DNA from: Rhodoferax sp. OV413
GTDB taxonomy: Bacteria > Pseudomonadota > Gammaproteobacteria > Burkholderiales > Burkholderiaceae_C
DNA: 64,000 nucleotides
Reading direction: 5' to 3'
NCBI RefSeq assembly: GCF_900104385.1
Contig: NZ_FNJA01000004.1
Span: 372,001 to 436,000, forward strand
In this document: positions 8,266 through 15,668 of the stretch, piece by piece
Layout of the letters: each line of letters begins with the position of its first letter
Numbering within the stretch: position 1 is the stretch's first letter
Program-made: the position numbers and the translations under genes
Notes under the pieces: model-generated
Told to the model about the DNA's origin: nothing
Database searches by the model: none
What the model saw: only the letters and a program-made list of their open reading frames with translations

Positions 8266-9183
8266 ATGAGACGCAAGATTCCCAGCGCCGCGGCACTCAC
8301 CGCTTTTGAAGCTTCCGCCCGACATGGCAGCTATACCGAGGCGGCGCGTGAACTGGCGCTGACACAAAGCGCTGTGTGCAGGCAGGTGGGCGGGCTGGAG
8401 TCGTTTCTGGGCGTCAAATTATTCCGCCGCGCCAAGCACGGCATGGTGCTCACGGAAGCTGGCACGGCCTACTGCCGGTTCATCACCAAACAGCTGGACG
8501 ACTTGGAACGTGGCACCTTGGACCTGATGGCCCGCCAGGGCCGCGGCGGCACACTGGAACTGGGCGTGGTGCCGACCTTCGGCACGCGCTGGCTGTTGCC
8601 CCGACTGCCAGCCTTCGGCCGCCAGCAACCGGACGTCACCGTCAACCTCTCCAGCCGCACCCGCCCTTTTGCTTTTGAAGACTCGGGCATCGACGCGGCC
8701 ATCTACACCGGGGACGGCAATTGGCCGGGCGCGGCGACGACTTTCCTGATGGCCGAAAGCATGGTTCCGGTCTGTAGTCCTGCGCTGATCGCACCCGGCA
8801 CACAGTTGGATCCGGCCGCACTGGCACGCCTACCCTTGCTGCAGCAAAGTACGCGGCCCTATGCCTGGCGCCAGTGGTTCGACTCCGTGGGGTACTCGAT
8901 CAACCATGCTTTGGTGGGCCAACGTTACGAACTCTTCTCGATGTCATTGGAGGCGGCACGCGCCGGGCTGGGCGTGGCCCTGGTGCCGGAATACGATCTG
9001 GGGGATGACGTGGTATCCGGCCGCTTGGTGATCCCGGTCGACCACGCCTGCCCGAGCGACCGGGCCTACTACTTTGCGTGCCCGGAGCAGCAAAGCGAGG
9101 ACGCCGTGACGGCGGCCTTTAGAACCTGGCTGGTAGAACAGACACGGTCCATGCGAGAGGACGCCCCCACTCGCCAAGGTTGA
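8266..9183 (+). CDS. LysR-type transcriptional regulator (GcvA-like subgroup)
   Basis: The 305-residue protein has the LysR N-terminal winged helix: RRKIPSAAALTAFEASARHGS, then AARELALTQSAVCRQVGGLE as the HTH (about residues 18-60), followed by the long linker helix and a periplasmic-binding-like effector domain. The PSAAALTAFEA opening is typical of the GcvA/AmpR branch. It is divergent from the catabolic operon and is its likely activator, sensing a pathway intermediate. No strong ribosome site is visible before the ATG, so low expression is likely. It is followed by a hairpin and a dispersed repeat. Confidence 0.92.
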   Translation: MRRKIPSAAALTAFEASARHGSYTEAARELALTQSAVCRQVGGLESFLGVKLFRRAKHGMVLTEAGTAYCRFITKQLDDLERGTLDLMARQGRGGTLELGVVPTFGTRWLLPRLPAFGRQQPDVTVNLSSRTRPFAFEDSGIDAAIYTGDGNWPGAATTFLMAESMVPVCSPALIAPGTQLDPAALARLPLLQQSTRPYAWRQWFDSVGYSINHALVGQRYELFSMSLEAARAGLGVALVPEYDLGDDVVSGRLVIPVDHACPSDRAYYFACPEQQSEDAVTAAFRTWLVEQTRSMREDAPTRQG

Positions 9184-9187
9184 AGCA

Positions 9188-9223
9188 GGGGTCTCAGCCA
9201 ACGCCGCTCATGCCGCAGACCCC
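9188..9223. terminator. Possible terminator hairpin after the LysR gene
   Basis: GGGGTCT (9188-9194) pairs with AGACCCC (9217-9223) across a 22-base loop, four bases after the LysR stop. There is no T-run, so intrinsic termination is uncertain. The LysR gene and the OmpA gene converge on this spacer. Confidence 0.35.
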
Positions 9224-9264
9224 CGGCAGGGCTGCTTATGCGCCTGCCATGGAACTACTGATAC

Positions 9265-9322
9265 GCTATTTTTCTTATAGCAGCTTGCGCAGGCACCATA
9301 AGCGCCAGCGGGCTGAAATGTT
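9265..9322. repeat. Dispersed palindromic repeat, copy 1
   Basis: The sequence TATAGCAGCTTGCGCAGG, then 8 bases, then AAGCGCCAGCGGGCTG has the ATAGC-x-TGCGC ... GCGCCAGCG core shared with copies at 11715, 26961, 28921, 31664, 53912 and 58634. It is AT-rich at both ends and lies between two converging genes. It does not encode a protein and is probably a REP/MITE-like element. Confidence 0.7.
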
Positions 9323-9328
9323 TAAAAC

Positions 9329-10240
9329 TTAGCGCTGCTGCGTCTTGCCACTTTCGTCCGACAGCACGATCTCCACGCGCCGGTTCAGCTGGCGGTTGGA
9401 TGCCGTGTCGTTGGCGGCCACCGGGTAGGCTTCGCCGTAGCCGCGGATGGCGATGCGGTCGCGGCCCACACCCATGTCTTGCAAGGCGTTGCGCACGGCG
9501 CCGGCACGGCGGTCCGATAACTCCTGGTTGTAGCCAGAGGCGCCGGTGCTGTCGGTAAAGCCTTCGACCAGCACCTTGCGCTGCGGGTTCTGCTGCAACA
9601 CGTCGGCCAGCTTTTGCGCGGTGCGCATGCCGTCCGGCGTCAGGCGTGCCTGGTCGGTGCCGAACAGCACGTCGCCCAAGGTGATGACCATGCCGCGCTC
9701 GGTTTTCTTGGCGGCCAGGTCGGCGAGCTGGGCTTCAAGCTGCGCGTTGCGGGTCTGGGCTTCGGCGGCGATGCGGCGGGCTTCGTCGGTCTTGCGCTGG
9801 GCGTCGGCGGCATCGCCCTGGGCGACCAGTGCGTTCTGCTGGGCCGCAATCGCATTGGCCTTGGCCTGGTCGGCTTCATTCGAGCGTTGCTGCAGGCGCA
9901 GTGCGTCGCTTTCCTTACCGGCCTTCTGCACATCGGCTTCAGCGGCCTTCTGGTTGGCAGCCTCCTGCGCTAGCGCGATCTTCTGCTTGGCCAGGTAGGC
10001 CAGTTGGTCGACCTTTTCCGGCTTGTCCTTGTGGTCGGCGGAGGCATTGGCCTGGGCCAGCGCATCGCCGGCCTGCTTGAGCTCCAGCGGGGCGTAGCGG
10101 TTGACATCGGGATTGGCCTGGGCCATCTGGTAGTCGCTGCGGGTTTGCTCCAGCAGGCTGGTGCTGGTGGGCATGGAACTGCAAGCGCCCAGCAGTACAG
10201 CAAGGGCCAGGGCGACGGGGGTGGCGTAAAGTTTTTTCAT
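9329..10240 (-). CDS. OmpA-family lipoprotein with N-terminal DUF4398 domain
   Basis: The 303-residue protein starts with a lipoprotein signal (lipobox LGAC-SSMP). A DUF4398-like region follows (about residues 30-100), then a long Ala/Gln/Glu-rich coiled coil (100-180). The C-terminal OmpA domain (190-300) has TDSTGASGYNQELSDRRA and the NRRVEIVL end. OmpA domains bind peptidoglycan, so this is probably an outer-membrane-anchored wall tether. The gene directly upstream on the same strand (10259-10630) encodes a stand-alone DUF4398 lipoprotein, consistent with duplication. The pair forms a short operon with 18 bp between them. Confidence 0.93.
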   Translation of the reverse strand: MKKLYATPVALALAVLLGACSSMPTSTSLLEQTRSDYQMAQANPDVNRYAPLELKQAGDALAQANASADHKDKPEKVDQLAYLAKQKIALAQEAANQKAAEADVQKAGKESDALRLQQRSNEADQAKANAIAAQQNALVAQGDAADAQRKTDEARRIAAEAQTRNAQLEAQLADLAAKKTERGMVITLGDVLFGTDQARLTPDGMRTAQKLADVLQQNPQRKVLVEGFTDSTGASGYNQELSDRRAGAVRNALQDMGVGRDRIAIRGYGEAYPVAANDTASNRQLNRRVEIVLSDESGKTQQR

Positions 10241-10258
10241 GGTGTTCTTTCTTTAGAT

Positions 10259-10630
10259 TTATTTGCTGGCGCGGTCGAGTTCTTCGCGCAGAACGCGCAC
10301 GCTGTCTTGCATCGCATCGGCCGCGGCCTGGGACTTGGCCGAGTTGGCCTTGCCCTGGGCCAGCTTGGCGTCGGCCTGGGCCTGGTTCGCCAGCACGGCG
10401 GCCAGCTTGTAGTCCTTGTTGGCCATGGCCTTCTGGGCGGCGGCCATCTTTTCGCGGGCCGAAGCCATTTCCAACGGAGCGAATTCAGCCCCGCCGGCAC
10501 CGGCCGCGCTGTCCACCGCGGCTTTGGATACCGCGACATCGGCGGTGGCCGGGGTTTTCATGCTGCTGCAGCCGACCAGCAATGCCAGGGCGGCAGCGGT
10601 CACGGCCAAAGGCCAGGTGTTTTTTGTCAT
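10259..10630 (-). CDS. DUF4398 lipoprotein
   Basis: The 123-residue protein has a lipoprotein signal (LLVGC-SSMK) and one DUF4398 domain rich in Ala, Lys and Asp with the typical FAPLEMASAREKMAAAQKAM stretch. DUF4398 is a helical envelope domain often paired with OmpA-like proteins in beta- and gammaproteobacteria; its molecular role is unknown. It lies between the transglutaminase gene (24 bp upstream) and the OmpA-like gene on the same strand, and probably acts with the latter at the outer membrane. Confidence 0.88.
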   Translation of the reverse strand: MTKNTWPLAVTAAALALLVGCSSMKTPATADVAVSKAAVDSAAGAGGAEFAPLEMASAREKMAAAQKAMANKDYKLAAVLANQAQADAKLAQGKANSAKSQAAADAMQDSVRVLREELDRASK

Positions 10631-10654
10631 AAAGATCTCCAGTGGAAAAAGAAT

Positions 10655-11566
10655 TCAGAAGGCCTGCGCCTGGCCGTCGGTCGACAGGCCATGCGGTACG
10701 TGCTGCGGCAAGACCAGCTTGCCGAGCGCATTGGGTATGGCTTCGATATGCACCACGGGCGCGCTGCTGGTCACGCCGCCAAACATGGTGGCAAAGGCCG
10801 AGTCGGCTGCGTCGCGGCCTATGCCCAGGCGTACAAAGCCCATGGGGATGGCCACGCCGGAGGCGTCAAAGATGTACCAGCGATCGCCCAGGAAGACCTC
10901 CACATAGGCGTGGAAGTCGGTCGGGCCCAGCGCCGGGTCGGCGCCGTAGTCGATGCCGGTAGTGAAGCGGGCCGGGATGTTGACGGCGCGGCACAGCGCA
11001 ATCATCAGATGCGCAAAGTCGCGGCACACGCCGACCCGGTCCACCAGGGTGTCGATGGCGGTGGTGTTGCCATCGGACGAGTTGGACTGAAAGTTGACCC
11101 GGCTGGTCACCCAGTCGTGGATGGCCTGCACCCGGCTATAGCCTGGGGGCAGTTCGCCAAATTCATTGAGGGCCAGACGGTGCAAACGGTCCGACGGGCA
11201 GTAGCGGCTGGGGTACAGGTATTGCAGCACCTCGCCCGGCAGGTCGGCCACGCCGACCTCGGGAATGTTCTCGGGCAGCGCGGTGAAATGACTGAGATCC
11301 ACCGTCGCTTCGTAGTGCACGCTTAAAGGGCCGGTGGCCGCAGTCAGCCGCAGGTAGCGGGTCTGCGTCACCGGGTCGGTGTACAGCGCATGGGGCACGG
11401 GCTGGCTGATCTTCAGCGCCTCGGACACCACGGTCTGGTGGGCAGTTTTGGCGGCGTGGATGTTGAACACAAAATCACAGGCAGGCGCTGTGATGTGGTA
11501 ATCGAGGTCGATCGAAAATTGGAGCCGCAGCGTAGGCGGCTTGGTAGAGGTCGGGGTGTTTTTCAT
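10655..11566 (-). CDS. Transglutaminase-like cysteine peptidase-fold protein
   Basis: The preferred ATG at 11566 gives 303 residues. The transglutaminase-like core has the Cys-His-Asp triad in VGVCRDFAHLM, TDFHAYVEVFL and WYIFDASG. An N-terminal beta domain (LQFSIDLDYHI) of the bacterial transglutaminase group precedes it. No signal peptide is evident from this start. The frame stays open up to 11671, but that extension is Arg/Gly-rich and does not look like protein. Such proteins are often peptidases or amidases; the substrate is unknown. A GTAGGAC half-site lies 74 bp upstream. Confidence 0.88.
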   Translation of the reverse strand: MKNTPTSTKPPTLRLQFSIDLDYHITAPACDFVFNIHAAKTAHQTVVSEALKISQPVPHALYTDPVTQTRYLRLTAATGPLSVHYEATVDLSHFTALPENIPEVGVADLPGEVLQYLYPSRYCPSDRLHRLALNEFGELPPGYSRVQAIHDWVTSRVNFQSNSSDGNTTAIDTLVDRVGVCRDFAHLMIALCRAVNIPARFTTGIDYGADPALGPTDFHAYVEVFLGDRWYIFDASGVAIPMGFVRLGIGRDAADSAFATMFGGVTSSAPVVHIEAIPNALGKLVLPQHVPHGLSTDGQAQAF

Positions 11567-11639
11567 GGCAATGCGGTGGTGTAAGGCCAGTCTAGGTAGA
11601 ACCCCACGCCCCCATAAGCGGACAGCAACGCGGCCCGCG

Positions 11640-11646
11640 GTAGGAC
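11640..11646 (-). promoter_or_regulatory. GTCCTAC half-site upstream of the transglutaminase gene
   Basis: GTAGGAC on the plus strand reads GTCCTAC in the direction of the transglutaminase gene, 74 bp before its start. The same heptamer recurs in the gaps next to other envelope/stress genes in this window. The CTGTCGG partner half is not clear here, so this copy is weak by itself. Confidence 0.35.
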
Positions 11647-11714
11647 AAGCACAGCCCCCGACCAGGGCCATGCGCCTACAGGGTTTACATCCGATGGCCC
11701 CATCCAGCCACGCT

Positions 11715-11762
11715 CTAATTTCTATAGCTATCCGCGCTTATAAGATCTGTGCCAGCGGCACA
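11715..11762. repeat. Dispersed palindromic repeat, copy 2
   Basis: TTTCTATAGCTATCCGCGCTTATAAGATCTGTGCCAGCGG matches the ATAGC ... CGC ... GCCAGCG pattern of the repeat family, though it has diverged. It lies downstream of the BON gene, just beyond that gene's terminator. Confidence 0.55.
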
Positions 11763-11770
11763 AAACGCAT

Positions 11771-11805
11771 AAAAAAAGCCACCCGAGGAACAAACCAGGG
11801 GTGGC
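11771..11805 (-). terminator. Rho-independent terminator of the BON gene
   Basis: GCCACCC (11778-11784) pairs with GGGTGGC (11799-11805). The preceding plus-strand A7 run becomes a U-tract on the minus strand. It lies 24 bp after the stop of the minus-strand BON gene at 11829. Confidence 0.75.
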
Positions 11806-11828
11806 GGATGGAGCAGAAACGCCAGAGG

Positions 11829-12407
11829 CTATTTCTTGATGGTCATTTCGTTGCTGACGCTATGCACGTCTTCCGTGGCACGGGCGACCTGCACGGCGCG
11901 TTCGATCTGCTCCTGGTTATCAACAAAACCGCTGAGCTGGACTTCACCCTTGCGCGTCACCACACCGATGTCCAGGCTTTTGATGCTGGCATCGGCCAGC
12001 AGCGCAGCCTTGACACGGCCGGTCACGATGCCGTCGTCAACCTTGTTGCCTACGGTGGTGTCCGCTACCTTCAGGCTGAGCTTGTTGTCTATGCTTTTCA
12101 CGCCCGACACCCCATGCACGATGGACGTGGCGCGCTCGATCTGCGCCTGGTTTTCTACAAAGCCGCTGAGCTGCACTTCGCCCTTGCGGGTTTCAACCTT
12201 GAAGTCCAGGCTCTTCACATCGGGGTCGGCCAGCAGTGCAGACTTGACGCTGGCGGTGACGACCGTGTCGTCGATCTCGGTACCGACGGTGGTGCCCGGG
12301 GCAGCGGCGCCAGTGGCATCCACCTGCTTGCTACAGCCCACAACGGACAAGGCCAACACGGCGGCAAAAATAATTCCCACCGAGCGGGATTCAAAATGGT
12401 TTGTCAT
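11829..12407 (-). CDS. Two-BON-domain lipoprotein (OsmY-like)
   Basis: The 192-residue protein has a lipoprotein signal (LSVVGC-SKQVD) and two tandem BON domains (about residues 42-110 and 117-190). Each shows the DD-x-V/I-T-x-x-V-K-x-A-L-L-A-D start and a RKGEVQLSGFV strand. BON domains bind phospholipid and are common in osmotic- and envelope-stress proteins such as OsmY. The two halves are clearly similar, indicating an internal duplication. It lies 55 bp downstream of the glycine-zipper gene on the same strand and has its own terminator. Confidence 0.92.
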   Translation of the reverse strand: MTNHFESRSVGIIFAAVLALSVVGCSKQVDATGAAAPGTTVGTEIDDTVVTASVKSALLADPDVKSLDFKVETRKGEVQLSGFVENQAQIERATSIVHGVSGVKSIDNKLSLKVADTTVGNKVDDGIVTGRVKAALLADASIKSLDIGVVTRKGEVQLSGFVDNQEQIERAVQVARATEDVHSVSNEMTIKK

Positions 12408-12462
12408 AAATACATCCTCCTTACCAACATGCGCACGGGGGCAAGCCCCCGGCGCTGACTGC

Positions 12463-12681
12463 TTACTTCCGCTTGACGACTTCGTTGCCGATCACACCGC
12501 CGACAGCCGCACCGGCCGCTGTACCCAGCACACCGCCGCCGACGGCTGCACCGGCAACACCGCCAATTGCGGCGCCGGTGGCGATACCCTTTTCTTGCCG
12601 GGTCATGCCAGCACAGCCGCTCAGAATGACCAGGGCAGCTGCTGCCAAAGCGCTAGCTGCATAGTGACGTGTGGTTTTCAT
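12463..12681 (-). CDS. Small glycine-zipper lipoprotein
   Basis: The 72-residue protein has a lipoprotein signal (VILSGC-AGMT), then a glycine-zipper segment (residues 34-66) with G-x3-G spacing in GAAIGGVAGAAVGGGVLG, and a basic end (EVVKRK). It resembles OsmB/SlyB-type small lipoproteins induced by osmotic or envelope stress. Only 31 bp separate it from the Cys-repeat gene upstream, so they may be cotranscribed. Function beyond envelope association is not known. Confidence 0.85.
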   Translation of the reverse strand: MKTTRHYAASALAAAALVILSGCAGMTRQEKGIATGAAIGGVAGAAVGGGVLGTAAGAAVGGVIGNEVVKRK

Positions 12682-12712
12682 AATGCTTCCTTGTTGTGGG
12701 AGAGATCAAAAA

Positions 12713-13264
12713 TCAAGATTTACCGAACTTGACCTTGGCTGCGCTCACGCAGCTGGTCTTTGCATCACCGGCCAGGGTGTCGCACTTCTGCACGGCCACC
12801 TTGTAGTCGGCATCGCGTTTTTCTTCAGCGTTCTCGGTCTTGGCTTCGCCAATTTGCTTGGCGGTGCGGGCATCGGCCAGGGCCTTGGTCTCGGCGGCCT
12901 TGGCTTCCTTCACGCAGACAGACTTGTCGTTGCCGGCCTTGTCGTCGCACTTCTCTTTGGCAACCGCATAGTCGGCTTTGGCCTTGGTTTCCAGGGCCTT
13001 GGTGTGGTCGGCTGGCTTGCCGGAATGGGCCGCCTTCAGCTCGGCAGAGGCGATCTTTTCCTTGCCCTTAGCCTCTTCCATACACACGTCCTTGGCGTTA
13101 TCGGCCAGCGATCCACAAGCCGCCTTGTCGGTCTTGTAATCTGCGCTGATACGGGTCTTGCCCACTTCGTATTCATCCTTGGACATGGTGGCCGCCTGGG
13201 ACACCGAGGCCAGCATCACGGCAGCGACGAGGGCAGAGGTTTTGAGATTGAAAAACATGTTCAT
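12713..13264 (-). CDS. Secreted protein with three Cys-x10-Cys repeats, family unknown
   Basis: The preferred ATG at 13264 has an AAGGAT ribosome site and gives 183 residues with a signal peptide ending SQA-ATMSK. The mature part is Ala/Lys/Asp-rich and helical. Three times it shows a module of about 25 residues with cysteines ten residues apart: C-GSLADNAKDV-C, C-DDKAGNDKSV-C and C-DTLAGDAKTS-C, each followed by an EAK/AAK helix. Periplasmic disulphides in helical hairpins are likely. I do not recognise a named family. Its promoter block is closely related to that of the crystallin gene upstream, which suggests shared control. Confidence 0.8.
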   Translation of the reverse strand: MNMFFNLKTSALVAAVMLASVSQAATMSKDEYEVGKTRISADYKTDKAACGSLADNAKDVCMEEAKGKEKIASAELKAAHSGKPADHTKALETKAKADYAVAKEKCDDKAGNDKSVCVKEAKAAETKALADARTAKQIGEAKTENAEEKRDADYKVAVQKCDTLAGDAKTSCVSAAKVKFGKS

Positions 13265-13297
13265 AGAAATCCTTTTTTTCGGTAAATGGGATAGCTG

Positions 13298-13365
13298 CAG
13301 TGTGCGTGGCCGTGCCCGCAACGCACAGCAGACAGTGCCGCCAATTGCCGTAGTAGATGTCCTAC
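13298..13365 (-). promoter_or_regulatory. Upstream element A, shared with the crystallin gene
   Basis: This 68-bp stretch aligns without gaps to 14289-14356, upstream of the crystallin gene. Shared blocks are CAGTGTGCG, CAGCAGAC, GTAGT and TGTCCTAC; over the distal 40 bp, 30 positions are identical. It starts 33 bp upstream of the 13264 start codon, so it probably holds the promoter and an operator. The GTCCTAC heptamer is at 13359-13365. Confidence 0.55.
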
Positions 13366-13387
13366 GCGAGCGGATCGGGACACCCAA

Positions 13388-13410
13388 CAAAAACGGCCCC
13401 GAAGGGCCGT
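13388..13410 (-). terminator. Rho-independent terminator of the crystallin-domain gene
   Basis: ACGGCCC (13393-13399), loop CGAA, and GGGCCGT (13404-13410) form a tight hairpin. The preceding plus-strand A-run gives a U-tract on the minus strand. It lies 20 bp after the minus-strand stop at 13431. Confidence 0.8.
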
Positions 13411-13430
13411 CTGAAACTGCGTAGGCAGGC

Positions 13431-14231
13431 TTATGCGCGGGGTTCGCCGCGGCGGTTCACTGTGACAGTGCGTCCGGGTGGCGTGGTCATCTGGATGCGA
13501 TGCTCCTGGCCGCGGAAGTTGTAGGTCACGTCCCAGTACTCAGGGCGGGTAGACGCCGGCTCGGTGGCGCAGCGCTGCACGTCCTGGGTGATGGGCTGGC
13601 CATTGCGGCCTACATTGGCACCGACGGCGGCGCCGGCAACCGCACCACCCGCAGTGGCGATGTCCTGGCCGCGCCCACCACCGACCTGGTGGCCCAACAC
13701 GCCGCCCAGCAAGGCGCCCACCACAGCACCGCCGATGTTGGCATTACCGCGGCTTTGCACTTCTTCCTTCTCCATCCAGCAGCGCTGTTGGGGCGTGCCC
13801 AACACAGCGCGTACCGATGTCACATCGGCTTCGAACAGGCGCTCGTTATTACGGCGGCGGTTGTCGTAGACCGGCATGGGCGGCGGCGCATAGCGGTTGT
13901 CATCCACCCTGGCATTGCGGTCTACCGTGCGCACCGACGACACGCGGTCGTTCAAGCCCATGGCGCTCAATGAAGGGTAACGCCCGGCGCGCAACACAAC
14001 GCAGCGGCCGCGGAACTGCGAGTCCTCACAGACCTCCTGGCGCTCGCCAAACACGATCACCGACGACGCGCGGTCGTTGAAACCCGAGCGGTCAAAGTTG
14101 CGGACTTCGTTTTGGGTGGTGAAGGACCGTCCTTCAAAATTGTCGTTCTCGTAAAAAGTGACCTGGGCGGCTACCTGGGCCGCGACTGCCATGGCACTGA
14201 TGGCGAGTGTGGTCTTGAATATATTTTTCAT
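13431..14231 (-). CDS. Beta/gamma-crystallin-domain protein with glycine zipper
   Basis: The 266-residue exported protein has a signal peptide ending QVAAQ. Two crystallin-type Greek-key motifs follow: VTFYENDNFEGRSFT and EVCEDSQFRGRCVVLRAGRYPSL, each closing with a NDRASSV/NDRVSSV strand (residues 23-105). A linker leads to a glycine-zipper segment (about 165-210) and a C-terminal YWDVTYNFRGQEH strand region. Microbial crystallins often bind calcium and stabilise envelope or spore structures. The combination with a glycine zipper suggests an envelope protein. It belongs to the stress cluster and is read divergently from the response-regulator genes. Confidence 0.85.
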   Translation of the reverse strand: MKNIFKTTLAISAMAVAAQVAAQVTFYENDNFEGRSFTTQNEVRNFDRSGFNDRASSVIVFGERQEVCEDSQFRGRCVVLRAGRYPSLSAMGLNDRVSSVRTVDRNARVDDNRYAPPPMPVYDNRRRNNERLFEADVTSVRAVLGTPQQRCWMEKEEVQSRGNANIGGAVVGALLGGVLGHQVGGGRGQDIATAGGAVAGAAVGANVGRNGQPITQDVQRCATEPASTRPEYWDVTYNFRGQEHRIQMTTPPGRTVTVNRRGEPRA

Positions 14232-14288
14232 ACGTGTCTCCTATGGAGTGGCGGAGCCCGCCGAGACGGTGGACCCCTAAGGTAGCCA

Positions 14289-14386
14289 CAGTGTGCGGTG
14301 GGGCCATGGCAGCCACCAGCAGACGGCACCGCGGGCTGCGGTAGTTGCTGTCCTACACGGGGCGCACTGTAGGACAATTCCGACAG
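14289..14386 (-). promoter_or_regulatory. Upstream element B with inverted GTCCTAC sites and bipartite motif
   Basis: This lies inside the 320-bp gap between the crystallin gene (minus) and the receiver gene (plus), which holds no other gene. 14289-14356 aligns gaplessly with element A. GTCCTAC (14350-14356) and GTAGGAC (14369-14375) are inverted copies, flanked to make TGTCCTAC...GTAGGACA. The second copy continues AATT-CCGACAG (14376-14386), so it reads CTGTCGG-N4-GTCCTAC on the minus strand. This is the best candidate operator in the cluster. Confidence 0.55.
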
Positions 14387-14551
14387 GCGACTGCGCCTAT
14401 GCCCGATGGATTTGTGCCCGCTTTCGATGCACACTTGTGCCAAATCTAGTGTTTAACACCTCAAGTAGAGCGCATTGTTTGCACGCAATACACTCTACCA
14501 ACACAGGGCGGAGCCGCCGGCTCTGGACTCTCAGGAATTAGTGCCGCGCAC

Positions 14552-14962
14552 ATGCCCCAGCTCAAAACCTATATCGTTGAAGACAGCCCGGTGATCCGAG
14601 AAAGCCTGATCGCCACGCTGGAAGAGCTCGTGCCGGTGGCGGTCATCGGCACCGCCGAAGACGAACTCAGCGCGGTGCAATGGCTGACCCGTCCGAGCAA
14701 CCATGTCGACTTGGTGATCGTCGATATTTTCTTGAAAGCCGGCTCCGGCCTGGGCGTGTTGCGTGCAGCACATGGACTGCTGCCACCGCGCAAGCTGGTG
14801 GTACTGAGCAATTACGCCACCAAGGACATGCGGCGCAAATGCCTGGACCTGGGAGCCGACCGGGTGTTTGACAAATCCAACGAGATTGATGCGCTGATCG
14901 ACTACTGCGGCCAGCTGGCCGACGGCCACTCGGGCAACACCGCTTCCGGTGCGCTGGCCTGA
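14552..14962 (+). CDS. Stand-alone response-regulator receiver protein
   Basis: The 136-residue protein is a single CheY-like receiver: an acidic pair near the start (VEDSP), a phospho-acceptor Asp in VDLVIVDIFLKAG, the conserved Ser in LVVLSNYA and the Lys in VFDKSNE. There is no output domain, so it must act through protein contacts, as in phosphorelay or kinase-feedback proteins. It converges on the NarL-type regulator gene (17 bp between stops), whose own kinase lies beyond. A link to that kinase is a reasonable inference. Confidence 0.9.
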   Translation: MPQLKTYIVEDSPVIRESLIATLEELVPVAVIGTAEDELSAVQWLTRPSNHVDLVIVDIFLKAGSGLGVLRAAHGLLPPRKLVVLSNYATKDMRRKCLDLGADRVFDKSNEIDALIDYCGQLADGHSGNTASGALA

Positions 14963-14979
14963 GCGCGGGGCCGTGCGGC

Positions 14980-15612
14980 CTACTGGATCAAGCCGTTTTT
15001 CAGCGCGTAATAGGTCAGGTCGCTGTTCGACTCCAACTGCATCTTTTCCATCACCCGGGTGCGGTACGTGCTGACGGTCTTAACGCTGAGCGACATGCTC
15101 ACCGCCATATGGCCTATGGTTTCGCCCTTGGCCAGCCGCAGGAAGACCTGCAGCTCGCGTTCAGAAAGCTGTTCATGAGGGGGTTTCTCGCCCCCACCGC
15201 CCAAGCCATCGGCCAGACGTTCGGCCATGCCGGGCGTGATGTACTTGCGCCCTCTGCAGACCGTACGGATGGCCTTGACGATGTCCTCGGGATCGCAGTC
15301 CTTGTTCAAGTAGCCGCTGGCGCCCTGGCGCAGCAAGGTGGTGGCGTAATGCTCTTCGGCAAAGCCGCTGAGTATCAGCACCGGCAGATCAGGCGCACGG
15401 GCCTTGATGGCCACCAGTGCGTCAACACCGCTGTGGTCGGGCATGGAGATATCCATGATCATCACGTCGATTTCGCCTTTGCGGACAATGTCCAGCGCCT
15501 CGCGGCCGTTGGTGGCTTCGGCCACCACCGCGAAGTCGATCTGGTCGGCAAAAAACTGGCGCAATCCAGCGCGGACCATGGCGTGGTCGTCAACAATAGC
15601 AATTCGGATCAT
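14980..15612 (-). CDS. NarL/FixJ-family response regulator
   Basis: From the ATG at 15612 the protein has 210 residues. The receiver (1-120) has the VDDH acidic pair, the phospho-acceptor in VMIMDISMPDHSG and LSGFAEEHYA. The C-terminal LuxR-type HTH (about 145-205) shows LSERELQVFLRLAKGETIGHMA and SLSVKTVSTYRTRV. It is read divergently from the CHASE3 kinase gene with about 56 bp between start codons, so kinase and regulator form a two-component pair. Proteins of this group bind short inverted heptamers; the GTCCTAC motif nearby is a candidate target, not shown. Confidence 0.92.
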   Translation of the reverse strand: MIRIAIVDDHAMVRAGLRQFFADQIDFAVVAEATNGREALDIVRKGEIDVMIMDISMPDHSGVDALVAIKARAPDLPVLILSGFAEEHYATTLLRQGASGYLNKDCDPEDIVKAIRTVCRGRKYITPGMAERLADGLGGGGEKPPHEQLSERELQVFLRLAKGETIGHMAVSMSLSVKTVSTYRTRVMEKMQLESNSDLTYYALKNGLIQ

Positions 15613-15668
15613 GGTATTTGGCGGAACATTCTGCAGCATGTTCCCACACTTTCGGTTGAAGGCTGAAG

